This document shows positions 22,926 to 34,357 of a stretch of DNA of 64,000 nt, in pieces. The notes beneath the pieces are model-generated. The model had not been told where the DNA came from and ran no database searches. It saw only the letters and a program-made list of their open reading frames with translations. Source of the stretch: Toxotes chatareus (lineage: Eukaryota; Chordata; Actinopteri; Toxotidae); NCBI GenBank assembly GCA_016801885.1, contig CM028898.1, positions 9,816,177 to 9,880,176 of the forward strand. The letters are read 5' to 3'. Within the stretch, counting starts at the first letter, position 1; each line of letters begins with the position of its first letter. Position numbers and translations under genes: made by a program.

Positions 22926-25900
22926 CTTCCTGCTCAGAAAGGATCGTCACATTGGCAACCAAACAAACCCTGATGTTTCCATTCACAATGTGGGTAGTTC
23001 TACTTTATGTGTCACTGAAAGCTTTAGCACTGCTTTTGTAGAAATGACAGCACTCGTTCACTGATATCTAAATGGGAACATGAAGGGCCTGTAACTAAGA
23101 AAATGAGGTACACAGGATAAAATTCAGAACTGAAAGGTCAGGACAGTTTAAATTGATGACATTTTATTATTCAGACACTGATTGCGCTTATTTTGTCAAA
23201 CTGAATATTTGCAGGGATGAAAGTGAAAAAGTGCAACATTACCGAAGCTGAATCTTCTGACCTTTGTGTATAGAATAATACAATTTTTGAAAGTGGTATC
23301 ATGTGATTACAGACACAAAAATAAAACTGGCATTGCTGAATTTATCTCCAGACCTTTACTGAGAAAATAATACAATTAGTTGAGGATGAGATCACCTGTG
23401 TTTTCAAGCAGCATGAGTCCTGATTAATTATACACACAGACAGGTGGAAAACATCCTTTAAAATGGTTCAAATGAGCTCTGGCAGTGAGAGTTGATATTC
23501 AAACAATAGCTGAAAGGTTTCATTCCAACACTGTTACACCTGCATGTGAATATAATATCAACTGACGTACAGTGTGTGACTCACAATTTCCAAAAATACT
23601 TGGGAAAGGTGGTTTCTCAGCAAGAACGGTAAGGCAGAAAATGCTCAAATGTAAATCTTAAAAAAGAAAGGGAAAAAAAAAACCACAAAGGTTTTGTCAG
23701 CTTTCTGAGTAAATGGCACAGGAAGGAGCTGCTTCTTTTACGTTTCTCAGCGCTTCAGTCATTTTCATGAAGACACAGTCCATTGTGAGTTTCAGATTGT
23801 CTGCCTTTCATTTTCTATTCGTCATTCTTTGGCTAATTCACAGTCCCTTCCTCTACTTCACACTGTCTTTCTGTTAAATCTCCTGTGATATCTGTCCACT
23901 CTTTCTGTCTGTCACTCTCTGTGTCCCTCTCTCCTGTAGTTTATTGATTTGAGCCTGTAGTCTCCCACTAATACTCAGCCTGGTTGGGCGGCAGCACTTG
24001 CTTATGATGCAGTGAAATGTCAGGTACCTTTGGGGAAGACAAGATTAGAGAGCTCAGAGTGATCAGTCTGTCTTCTTCTCCCCCCCTTCTAATCATCTGT
24101 TCCTCACTCCTCCTCTGTTTCTGTTTCTTTTCCACTTCTTCCCCTCACTCTCCATCTGTCTCTCTGCCCGTCTCACTGTCTCTTCTGTTTCCTCGTCCTC
24201 CCCTCTCTCGTTATTACTCTTTCCCTCTGCTCTCTGTCTCCCTAATCCTCTCAAGTGCTGGTATTCCTAAACCATATTAACACAGGGATCATCTTTGTCT
24301 CGTTGAATTAAAATGGAACTGAGATGATCTGAGTAGCTGCTGTCAAGTTAAAACCTTCCATCTACGGAGGAATTAAGTTCAACAGCTTTAATATTTTTTA
24401 CACAAATGACCCTTATCCCTGGGTTTTTAGTGTCCAGGTGCTTGTGAACTTTATTTGACTCATGACAGGGTCCAGGCGAGGTTTGATTTCTATCAGAATG
24501 TGACAAACTACACTTACAAAGTCTGTCAGTGAATCACTAAGTCGCTGTGAGGTTAAAGTCAGACAGGGTTCGATGCTCTTTATTCTCTTTTCTCTAATTA
24601 AACAGCAAAAGATGTGGGAGCTTCTCAACCTGGGATAAATGGAGGGTATAGGAGATCTGCGGTCTGACATCAGGGACACTAGCTCTGTTCTTGTTGAGAA
24701 TGGACTGCCTGATGCTTTGGCAGATAGATAGTTGCTTTTTTATTATTATTATTTGAGTGTCATAATAAATTGATGTTAAATATTCGTAGTAATTATTACT
24801 CTATAATCTTGTGTTTAAATAAGGCCAGGATGTTACAGTTCATACACTACATATATTATCATGTATTGATATAAAAAAAACATGAAATGTTTGATGTGAA
24901 TAATTATGTTCATTTATGAGGAATTATATGTACGTTCCTCTAGAAACATTGTTAAAAATGTGTTTTATTAGAATTCTGAAGGTGTCAAAGAAAGGTCATT
25001 ACAGAGCAGTAATCCACCTGTGAAGCCTTTTTTTGTGAAACTCATAACTACTATGCAACACATACTGTATTTAACATATATACATATCGTAATGTATGTA
25101 ACATAAACTGATAAAGAAACAAACAAAGTAACTGCTCAAAAAATCCTAATCACTGAATGACATGGGTGTTGTGTAGAGAGTGGAAACAAGATGGGAAATG
25201 ACATGCAAAAAAGGGGGTAACTGCAATTAATAGCAAATCCCTCACTTGCAGGAGGTGCTGATTCGTGTTTTTGTTAGACTCATACCATTGATAGATGGTG
25301 GGCTGAGCTGAGCACACTTGGAATCTGAAGCTACCTAGTTTTCGCTATTTAATATATTCAGCTTGAAAATGTACCATATATACATGAATGCAGTAACAAT
25401 AGCTACCTGCTTACGGTTCCTTCCTTAGCAAGCAGTTGAATTGCCACAGTGATAACACATACTGACAGCATCATGCCCTCTTCTTTACTTCGGCTCCTCT
25501 TTGGAAAAACGGCCTCTCGCCTCTTTCTCAAAACCTAAATCGGACATAACAATAAAACACTATAGTCAGCTGAAAAATAGTCGTCAAAACAAAGTCCTGC
25601 AGTGCAAAAATAGAAACACTTTAATTCATACCTCAATACAAAGCCAGAAATCAAAAGAATTCAAGCTAAATAAATAAATAAATGTGACACAACTTTATAG
25701 TAGCAAACCCAACAAAAGATGAAACGCTCTGCTTTGCACTCTAAACAAGAAAGGAGGAAAAGTTTGTCAGGGTCACAGGTTTGTTTACAAATGAGGGAAC
25801 AAGCAGAACAAAGATGGTTTGTTTCGCATCAGCACTGGTGTGTGCAAACGAACCTAGAGTCATAAAAAGAAATAAAGAGAGAACAGAACAGAGATCCACA

Positions 25901-26799
25901 GGGGAGCGAGCTACTCGAGGTAAATTACATTACAATTTTTTCAATTTAAGCTGTTTTTCCCTGTAGGACGATTATAAGGTCAGTGTCACCATGAAAAAGA
26001 GGAACACATGTGCTGCATAAATTTTGGGTAATATGCTGCACAGTAACAAGTGTCTGTGTAGCTATTTAAAGATCTACCATTGTAAAAGTAATAACAGTAT
26101 ATCACTGTCAAAACTCATCATTAAATTTAATTATGATACTCATGGTACTCTTTTTCTTGAAAAATAGGATCACATTTCCCATAAAACGTTTTTTTTTAGT
26201 GTAAGCTGCTTTCTCTTGCTTTGCTGAGGATAAATAAACACATTCGGCAGGAAATTATTTTACTTCAGCCTCTTGCTCGTTCCACAATCTGTCATTGTGA
26301 GAAACTGTGAAAGCTCTAGGTCCATTTGCACTCCAAGAACAGCACCCTCTTACTATTTGGTGTTACACATCAATCTCCTTTAGTGTTACTGTGGTCACAA
26401 AATGGCTAAAAATCAATAAGACAGAAGTCCAGAAGAGCCCACTGGCAATCAGCCATGGTGATGAATAGGCAACTAGCCACTCTGTCTCAATGCTTTATTC
26501 ACACTTAGACGTCATTACCTTGAAAGAAGAAAAAAAAAATTAACACACATCAGAGTTTCATGAATGTCATTATTTCTTTCTATACGTGATGCATTTTTGA
26601 CCTTTGACCTCTAGTGAGTGGTAGTATATTCACTTTGTAGCTGTGTATGCTTATTAGTATGCAAAAGTTTCACTGTGATAAGATCGAAACACAACAAATC
26701 GATTCTGCAGTTTGAGTGTACGCTTGCTGCAGAACCACTGTACTGATGGCACCTAATGTGGATCAGCTAACAAAAACAGGAAAAAAATGTGAAGCTACA

Positions 26800-27065
26800 A
26801 TCAGCAGCCAGCTGGCTTAACTTAGCATAAAGACTGGAAATAGCTTTGTCTGAAGGTAACAAAATCCTCCCACCACCACCTCTAAAGGTCACTAACAAAC
26901 ACCCTGCATCCATTTTTAATCCAAAATGTGAAGCCAGGCTAGATATTTCTACCTGTTTTCAGACTTTATGCCCAGGTTAGCTAATATTTAGTGGATGGAC
27001 ACAAGAGTAGTATTGATGCTCTCGTCTAATTCTTGGCAAGAAAGCAAATAAGTAATGGTGTGTGT
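26800..27065 (+). repeat. Teleost dispersed repeat, family B
   Basis: The diagnostic text is 'taacttagcataaagactgg' followed by 'aaatagctttgtc', then 'ggtaacaaaatcctcccacc' and 'cacctctaaaggtcactaac'. This is the order found in a common teleost repeat. It ends near 'ttcttggcaag' at about 27,040. Confidence 0.65.
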
Positions 27066-27145
27066 AATTGTGTTTTAGCTGATTAACTATGAAGTGTTGA
27101 CATCCTGTCAATTTTCCAGACTATTTTTATGTTGAATTCCTACAG

Positions 27146-27163
27146 TAACCCTAACCCTAACCC
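27146..27163 (-). repeat. Short interstitial telomere-like repeat
   Basis: The tract is taaccctaaccctaaccc, three units of the vertebrate telomere repeat on the minus strand. It is short enough to arise by chance or by repair at a break. Confidence 0.6.
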
Positions 27164-28644
27164 ATCCTCAATTTCCAATCATTTTTGCTCAGACATAAAA
27201 CTTCTTTGTGATAGGTAAACCTTCAAAACACCAACAGGGCACCAACATGTAGATTTCATTATATACTTAAAAAAAAAATCAAAAATGTAGAGGATAACTT
27301 TGTATTTGGCTTTGTATTTGGAAAATAATCATCTCTAATTTCATATAAACAGAATTTATATTTTGGTGAACCAATCCTTTACTAGGATAGGGATTATATA
27401 TTATAGGGATTTACCCAAAGTCAAATTTATATACAATGTATTAAAGAAATACTAAGGATCCTGGTCTCAGTATTTATGGTAATTTAACTAATGGTTCACA
27501 ATCAATGCACAATGATTTATTCATGTCAAAATTATGTACATAGCATATTTAACACCACTGATGTTAGACATTCTCCTCTCCCCCCGGATTTAAAGCATGC
27601 TGCAGCATCCTTGAAGGTGATATTGAACACACCCCCCTAAGCAGTTGACCATGACCTATGACCTTCCTGGAGGGAACAAAAAAACTTCCCCATGGCAATA
27701 AAGCAAATATCTCTGCATTTGCAACACACACACACACACACAGAAAAACCCCAGATGCGGAAACATTCAGAAAATGTGAGAGTTAAGTAGCAGGACCAGA
27801 CATAAAATACAGCTTAATGGATAAGTTAAACAGTATGTAGAAGGCTGGATTGACTGACAGCCACTGTAATTCTGTTTTTTTTCATGTTCATCATGCACAA
27901 CAAATTGCTTCACTGTGGGGTTTAAAGTTGTCTAATGCAGTAGATTTACAAACTCTAACAAAATCCTGGAGGCTGCTCCTACTGTGCTTTTGACCAGCCA
28001 GACAAACAATATTTGTGTTTCCATGTTCTACATATTTTTTAAACAAACCACGGCAACATATGCACTTTGACAGAGCTTTCATTGGTGCTTCACGTGTATC
28101 TTTGTTCGTGTGCAGTTCGTATCCCTGCAGTTTGTTTTCAAGGGTATTTGTGTTTGTTGAGAGGGATGTTTTTGGTGACAGTGTGTGTGTTCACAGCATG
28201 AGATCACACAGCAGGCACATACACATACAGCCAGAAGAGACAAATTAGGATTAAGACACACAATACATAGTCTCATTCAGAAACCTACACTGGAAAAACA
28301 ACAATAAAAATACAAATAGCAAACAACAAATACATACAAAGCAACAAATAGTCATCAGCTCCTCTGTCGTCTCTGCTTTGCTGCCAAAAGCTGTTCTTGT
28401 TCCAGGCAAGAGGCAGAGGAATGACTAACCCAAATGAATCACCTCCAGTAAAAACAAACACTTGAAAGTTTGTCTAATAATTAAGTAACAAAATGTAGTA
28501 CAATTCAATTTAAAAAGCCACAGGTTGTCTGAGGACAAAGGGATCTGGACTTTAAGAGTTTGTGTGTCTCTTTTTGTGCATGTGTGTGCCAAATGGTAAT
28601 TCATTTCACGGACAGCCAAGGACAAGAGGGAGATTTGGGTTTTG

Positions 28645-28740
28645 GGAGTGTGTGTGTGTGTGTGTGTGCGTGCGTGTGCGCGCGTGCTGGGGAGGCTTGG
28701 GTTATCCTGTTTGTGTGTGAGTGTGTGTGTGTGTGTTTGT
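28645..28740. repeat. (TG)n-rich compound simple repeat
   Basis: Two TG arrays (around 28,649-28,683 and 28,709-28,736) are separated by mixed sequence. The first passes into alternating gcgtgcgtgtgcgcgcgtgc, which can adopt left-handed DNA. Confidence 0.9.
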
Positions 28741-31700
28741 TTGTGTTCTCTCAATGCCATCTGTTAAATAATGAGTCACCTGCGAAGTCTGTAACACCAG
28801 TGCATGTGTGTCTCTGTGGGGCTATTGTAATCGCTGCCAGAGAGAATTAAGATTCACCTTATCAACAACACGAGTTGACTGCAGTTCTACAAATCCCAAA
28901 GAAATCAAGAAGTACTAAATTTGCACGTTGTTCGTTATCTAGGTGTCGGCTTTGGAGTAACCATCGAAAAAAGTAACATGAGGAGATCATCAGACTCAGA
29001 TGACCCTTTTTCCTACTGTGCAGCAACGAGACATTACACAGAACATTGGTATCTGAGTGTTGGTGGCAGAGCATGAGCATTGGTTCCACAGGCATCAAAT
29101 GGAGAATACTAACAACTCAAAATGTTTTTTTCGAGGACACAGGGAGAGCTACAGTCTAGTTAGGCTGATATCGAAGCTTTTGTCTGAGCTTTTTTTTTTT
29201 CTCCTCACTTTGTCCATAATGAAGCACACATCTCTTAATTTAAATGTGCTATAAACATAATGACAGCAATTTATTGGGAATACTTTTGTCTCCAGTTTTG
29301 GCCTTTTATGAACTAACGGTGCATTATCATTTAAAATCTCTGCTGCGAACAATCAGTTTGCAAGGATGATGCTTTACTTTACTTCAGGGGGCACATGGCA
29401 GTAAGGCAATCATGAAGCAGTGCTTTCCAAATTACGACTCACTGCGCCACTTTACTTGTAGGGACACAATAATAGCAACTAATGTGTACATAACTGGGAA
29501 GTAATGATCAGCTTTGTGGTATTTAGTCATTTTAATAATATTGCAAAGTAGGCTATAGACACTGCTTAGAGTGGAGCTTCAGAGCTTTAAAGGGGGACAG
29601 CTGTGTGAGATGAAAGCATTTCATTTACCCATAGTGTGTGAAGTGAAACAATAACGTAGCAAAGGGATGTAAATACTGCAGGATGGTTTGGTTTGGGAAG
29701 TTATTACAGATGTTTGTAGCTTTTTTCTGTCATGGTGGAGATTTCCAGCATCCACCTTTCAATCCTACTCGTGCTTTGATACACAAAAGGTCAATTTTGG
29801 GTGGAGTATCCCTTTAAATCTAAACACGTGTGGTCATGAGAAGCTGGAAAAGGTTTTGGGTTTCTTATTTTGGCTCTGAAGGTCTAAACAAGTGGAAAAA
29901 AGAAAGTCGCTTTTTACATACTGTTCTCAGCAATGGGAGATGTTAATTTAATTGTTAAACGAGTAAACTTCATGTCAATAATTATTTACAACACAGTATT
30001 TGTTTTCATCATGAGGTCGCAGCAGAAGTCATGAGTAAATTATTTCATCTGCTGCTCCTCCTACTGCTCCCACCTCCCTGTTTTTTCTCTCCTCTGTATT
30101 TGTGGGTAATATATACACACCAACTCAAAAACACACACACACACACATACAAACACACACGCACAGCAGTGACATGTGGTGGTAGAACCACTGAAGCAGA
30201 AATTATGCCTATTAATCAGAGTAATTGTGTGCATGTGTGTGCAGACATGAATGTGTGTTTTTTGGTACACAGGAGTGTGCACATGTCGCCACGTGCAATT
30301 GTAGTTGCGCACACGTGTGTGCACGTCTGTGTTTATTTGTCTAGGGTTCACAGCGAGGTCAGCAGCTCTTTCTGACACCAGAATTTTCAACACCCATTTA
30401 AATGCAACTCTAATTATCACGCTGATAATTACACACACATCGGAACACGGAGAAAGACGAGGATTTGGGCATGTGCACGTGGGCGCGCATATTTGTGTCT
30501 GTTCTAAGGTGATTCAACACATAATGAGATGGAGAGAGAGGAAGAGGAAGAGAGGCACATTAATGCGCAGGACGACTTGGTGGATTTTTAATGAGCGGCT
30601 TCATGTCGATAAAGACATATTCACGGATCTGATGCGTCACAGCAACAGTCGAGCAGATGTTAACACTGGGGTCCCTGTGTCATCAACTAATGAATTTCGC
30701 TCTCTCTTTGTGAAATACATATAATATTAATAATAATGATACTAAGATAATAGCCTAAAAGAGAAAAGTTGGGTATCAATACCAATTTCTGTCAGGTCAC
30801 TATGTTTAAATGTTTAAACTCATTTTTATCACAGCCATGGAAAATACTTGTTTCTGATTTGTTGGAAAATCAAATGACAGGACACATAAAATATGGACTG
30901 CTCAACATTTTCACCACTGAAGTTAAAAAAAAAAAAAGAATAGGTTAAAGATAAGCTCAGATGTTCTAATACACTCACTTGCCATATTCACTCTGAGAGA
31001 CATTAGTTGCTGTGATAATCCTTCTTCTCCATTCGTCTGAAGCAATACATAAATGGAGCATCTAAACTTCGACAAACTGTAAACTGGGAGCTTCCCCTAA
31101 CCTGAATTCTTTAGCTTCTGCCAGAACATTTTAACTGGAGCAATACATGTGACTGAAAAGGCAACACCAGGACAAACATTGTCATTTTAATTCTCTGTGA
31201 CGAGACTGGCATCAGACCAGCTCTCCAGTGTCAGGTACATCGCTCCAGACAGCCCTAAGAGAAGGACTGGCAGCTGCCAGTCCCACTCTCTCTGTGCCCC
31301 ATACTGTCAAAAACAGCTGGATACTTGATTGACTGTCTTGCCTGAATCAGAGGACAGGGAGGTGATGCTGAAGACTATGGTGGAGACTGCAGGCTCCAGC
31401 ACAATGATACAAGTTAAGATGAAGCATGTTTTTGGTGTTTTTCATTTGGTATTATATTCATCGTGCCTTTTTTTTTATAATCAGCCTGTGACCTCCTATT
31501 CTCTCTCTGTATCTCTGTTCTCTTTTCTCAGAATTTGCTTGACTTCAACAAGTGTTGCTGTGAAACAGCAATATTTAATTGGCATTTCCTCTTGGCAAGC
31601 CAATCAAAGGGACCGAGCACATGAAGTCGTCCCGTTTCCCCTGGTTACTGATTGAAATGGTTCTTTCGGTGTCAGGATGAGTGTGTTCCCATGACGACCA

Positions 31701-31971
31701 TATGAGTTTTTGTTCCCGAGGTGATATGAAACTTATTCTAGGTCTTTGATTTCCCAGTGGACCAGAACACGAGAGTGGGAGAGGGGAGCAAAAAAAGATT
31801 CTGGAGGGAAAAAGCGGTGAGACATAGAAGAAAAGAACAATGGAGTGGTAAAGACTGAAGGATCCAGAACAATGGAATTTGAGAGGGAGGGAGTGAAAAG
31901 GTAGTAAAGAAAAGATAGAGAAAGAGGACTACTGGCATAGCTGGAGGATAAAGACAGATTGTTTTTTCTGG

Positions 31972-32010
31972 TTTTCAGGATCAGTGAATTGAACAGTCTT
32001 GCAGCAATCT
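31972..32010 (+). repeat. Local direct repeat, copy 1
   Basis: This 39-base segment recurs at 32,173-32,211 with three mismatches. Both copies follow a pyrimidine-rich run and share the core tcagtgaattgaacag followed by gcagcaatct. Confidence 0.85.
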
Positions 32011-32029
32011 TAAGTTTTATTGCAACACA

Positions 32030-32057
32030 ATCCATCCATCCATCCATCCATCCATCC
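32030..32057. repeat. (ATCC)n tetranucleotide repeat
   Basis: About seven units of atcc, lying between the two copies of the 39-base direct repeat. Confidence 0.95.
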
Positions 32058-32172
32058 GTCTGCCTGTTTTTCCTCCTTATGTCCTTTTTGCTTTCTTGCT
32101 TGTGTTTCTTCTCTTCCTTCAAACCCAGGACCCAGGGAGCAGATTTAGATTGTTGTTTTTATTTTTTTTGAG

Positions 32173-32211
32173 TTTTCAGGCTCAGTGAATTGAACAGGCC
32201 TGCAGCAATCT
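32173..32211 (+). repeat. Local direct repeat, copy 2
   Basis: The second copy of the 39-base segment starting at 31,972. Differences are a/c at position 9 and two substitutions in 'agtctt' versus 'aggcct'. Confidence 0.85.
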
Positions 32212-33326
32212 GTTGTTTCTCACCAAGTTTTCCTGCAACCCGCACTCAGAAGAATTGTCTTCAAACCTCTTTTGGTTGGCCTCTCTTTCTTCCTTTTAGA
32301 GAAAGAACTAAATAATAGTTAATTCTGTCATTTTTCGACAGGCCTTGTGTTCCACAACCTAAATCCATGTGAAATAGTGTTTGACATGAATAACAATGCC
32401 TGGTTTAGTTCTGTAATTCTGGCCAGACGTACACACATTTGAACTCCAACCATGTTCCTTTGTCAATGTACCAGAGCATTGTTCGCTAAAATAGAGCATG
32501 TTTGTTTGTATCAGCAAATAAACGTCTTGTTGAGCACTAACAGTCAGTGATGGAGAGTAGAGAGCAAGACTGAAAGACAAAAGAGAGACAGAGGGAGACA
32601 GAATATTTAAAGCAGAGAAAAGTAAGTAAAATCTTGTATGTGTGCTTTAATTCCAGCAAAGCCATAATTAGCAGAAATTGGAGGCAAATGGATGCTATAA
32701 ATACCATAGTTTCTACGGTGGTTTAAAGATCCTACCCCCACAGATGTTTTTAATTATTCAGGTCGATTAAACCTCTGCTCGGGTTGAAGCCCCCTCGTCC
32801 TGGGGAGAGGTGTAATCAGGCAAAATACATGCGCTGGTCCTGGTTGTGCTGTCTTCAGGTTTTCTTGTATAAGTGCTACAAAACCTCCCGGAAGGAATCA
32901 AGCTCAGAAGCGAGTCAAGGGATCTCAAAGCTGCAATTGCACTAGTCACTTCAACAAGATTTCAGTGAACGTTTTAACATATAGGCTTTATTAAAATTGC
33001 AGTTGACCGCCAGAACATCCAGCGTCACATTTGTGAATTTGTTCCACCTCGTTGTTGTTGTTATTCAGGGAGCGTGTCGTCAGGTAGCATGACATTATGT
33101 GAAATTCTCGGTTTGGATGAGCTTGGTGGCTCAGGTGTTGTCGAGCAGGTGTGAAAACACTCATCTCTGCATTTTTTATTTTATTTTTTTTTTGCATTTT
33201 TAGGGTTTCACCGCACTTCATTAATACAGATGGATATATCAATTTACTAACTAAAAATATTACAGATTTCGGCTTTAACTGACAGGTCTGGACATGTATA
33301 GCCTATTTGCACTCACACAACCACAA

Positions 33327-33358
33327 GTCAAATTATTACTACGTCAAATTATTACTAC
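33327..33358 (+). repeat. Perfect 16-base tandem duplication
   Basis: The unit gtcaaattattactac occurs twice in tandem, at 33,327-33,342 and 33,343-33,358. A further 11-base duplication (ttggtgtcaat) follows at 33,372 and 33,388. Confidence 0.95.
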
Positions 33359-33404
33359 ATATTTTGTCTGGTTGGTGTCAATTGGATTTGGTGTCAATCA
33401 GACG

Positions 33405-33456
33405 GAATGTACACTTGACCTTTGTTTAATGAAAAAAAAAGGTCAAGTGTACATTC
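33405..33456. repeat. Inverted repeat with perfect 18-bp stem
   Basis: The arms gaatgtacacttgacctt (33,405-33,422) and aaggtcaagtgtacattc (33,439-33,456) are exact reverse complements with 16 bases between them. The inner bases can extend the stem through T/A pairs with one mismatch. The size suits a short structured RNA or a palindromic scar. There is no evidence of expression. Confidence 0.9.
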
Positions 33457-34302
33457 ATTTATTAAGCTGTAAAGCAACAAATGGCCCTTGACAGATTTTC
33501 TTTGTCGGCAACTTGTAAAACTGCAGCAGCATTTACCATGTTTACTTCATTCTTTCTGATCTTAGCCTGATGCTATAATATTCATAAGATATATCAAATC
33601 TGATCTGGGATCCGATTGCATACTATACCACATTATTGTCTCCTTAATATTTAAAGAGACACCTGAGAGGTTGTAAGAACAAAGAGGATGAGGTGGAATA
33701 TTATCATTGAGGAGCAGGTAGAAACTGGAGGCCCTCCGTGTCTTAATGTGTCTGTTTTTTTTCTGCTTACAATCTAAGTGAACACACTCCCTCTAAATAT
33801 AAAATTGATTTGAACCATTCAGGCAAACATCTAACTTTGTTAATTCATTCTTCAGGTGTGTTGTTGTTTGTTTATCCATGGTTTTGTTTAAAAAAAAAAA
33901 AAAATGGGGCAGGGGGTGCAAAGTGGATTGATTTTTTACCAAACACATCCTGTTGCCAGTCCTGGCTAAATAGTCCAGAAGCGATTTGGAGTTTGTTATC
34001 CAGATTCCCTCTTCACATTTCTCATTTGCACAAACAACAGATTCTAAATGAGGCTTAAAGCAAACTAAACCTTCGCTGAAGGCTTCCTATTGCCAGGTAA
34101 TCTCTTGTGCATGTGCGCATGTGTGTGTCTTGTCTGTCAAGTATGAGTATATAATTCGCGCTTTCATCTGGCATCACAAGAACACACCGATAATTAGGCT
34201 GGTACACACACACACATACACACACGCCTAATACAGGCTGATTGGAAGTGTGCTCTTGTATACACCCAAAGGCTCTTGTGCACCTGCTACTGCAGGAAAT
34301 GA

Positions 34303-34303
34303 G

Positions 34304-34352
<49 letters not shown>
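34303..34352. repeat. (CA)n microsatellite
   Basis: About 25 units of AC. A second array of about 13 units lies at 34,404-34,430. Confidence 0.97.

Positions 34353-34357
<5 letters not shown>

Larger units (their letters stand above)
22926..31950. other. Long non-coding stretch
   Basis: No gene is supportable. Contents: pyrimidine-rich text at 24,060-24,250, family B repeat at 26,800-27,065, a three-unit telomere-like tract at 27,146-27,163, (CA)n at 27,726-27,742, (TG)n-rich text at 28,645-28,740 and CA-rich text at 30,130-30,170. The longest ORF of the window (139 codons, 30,305-30,724) lies here, but it has no supporting signals. Confidence 0.4.

Noticed and set aside
30305..30724. Longest ORF in the window, 139 codons, plus strand
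   Set aside because: It has no good start context, no domain, no splice or poly-A support, and begins in alternating CA/TG text. The length is compatible with chance.
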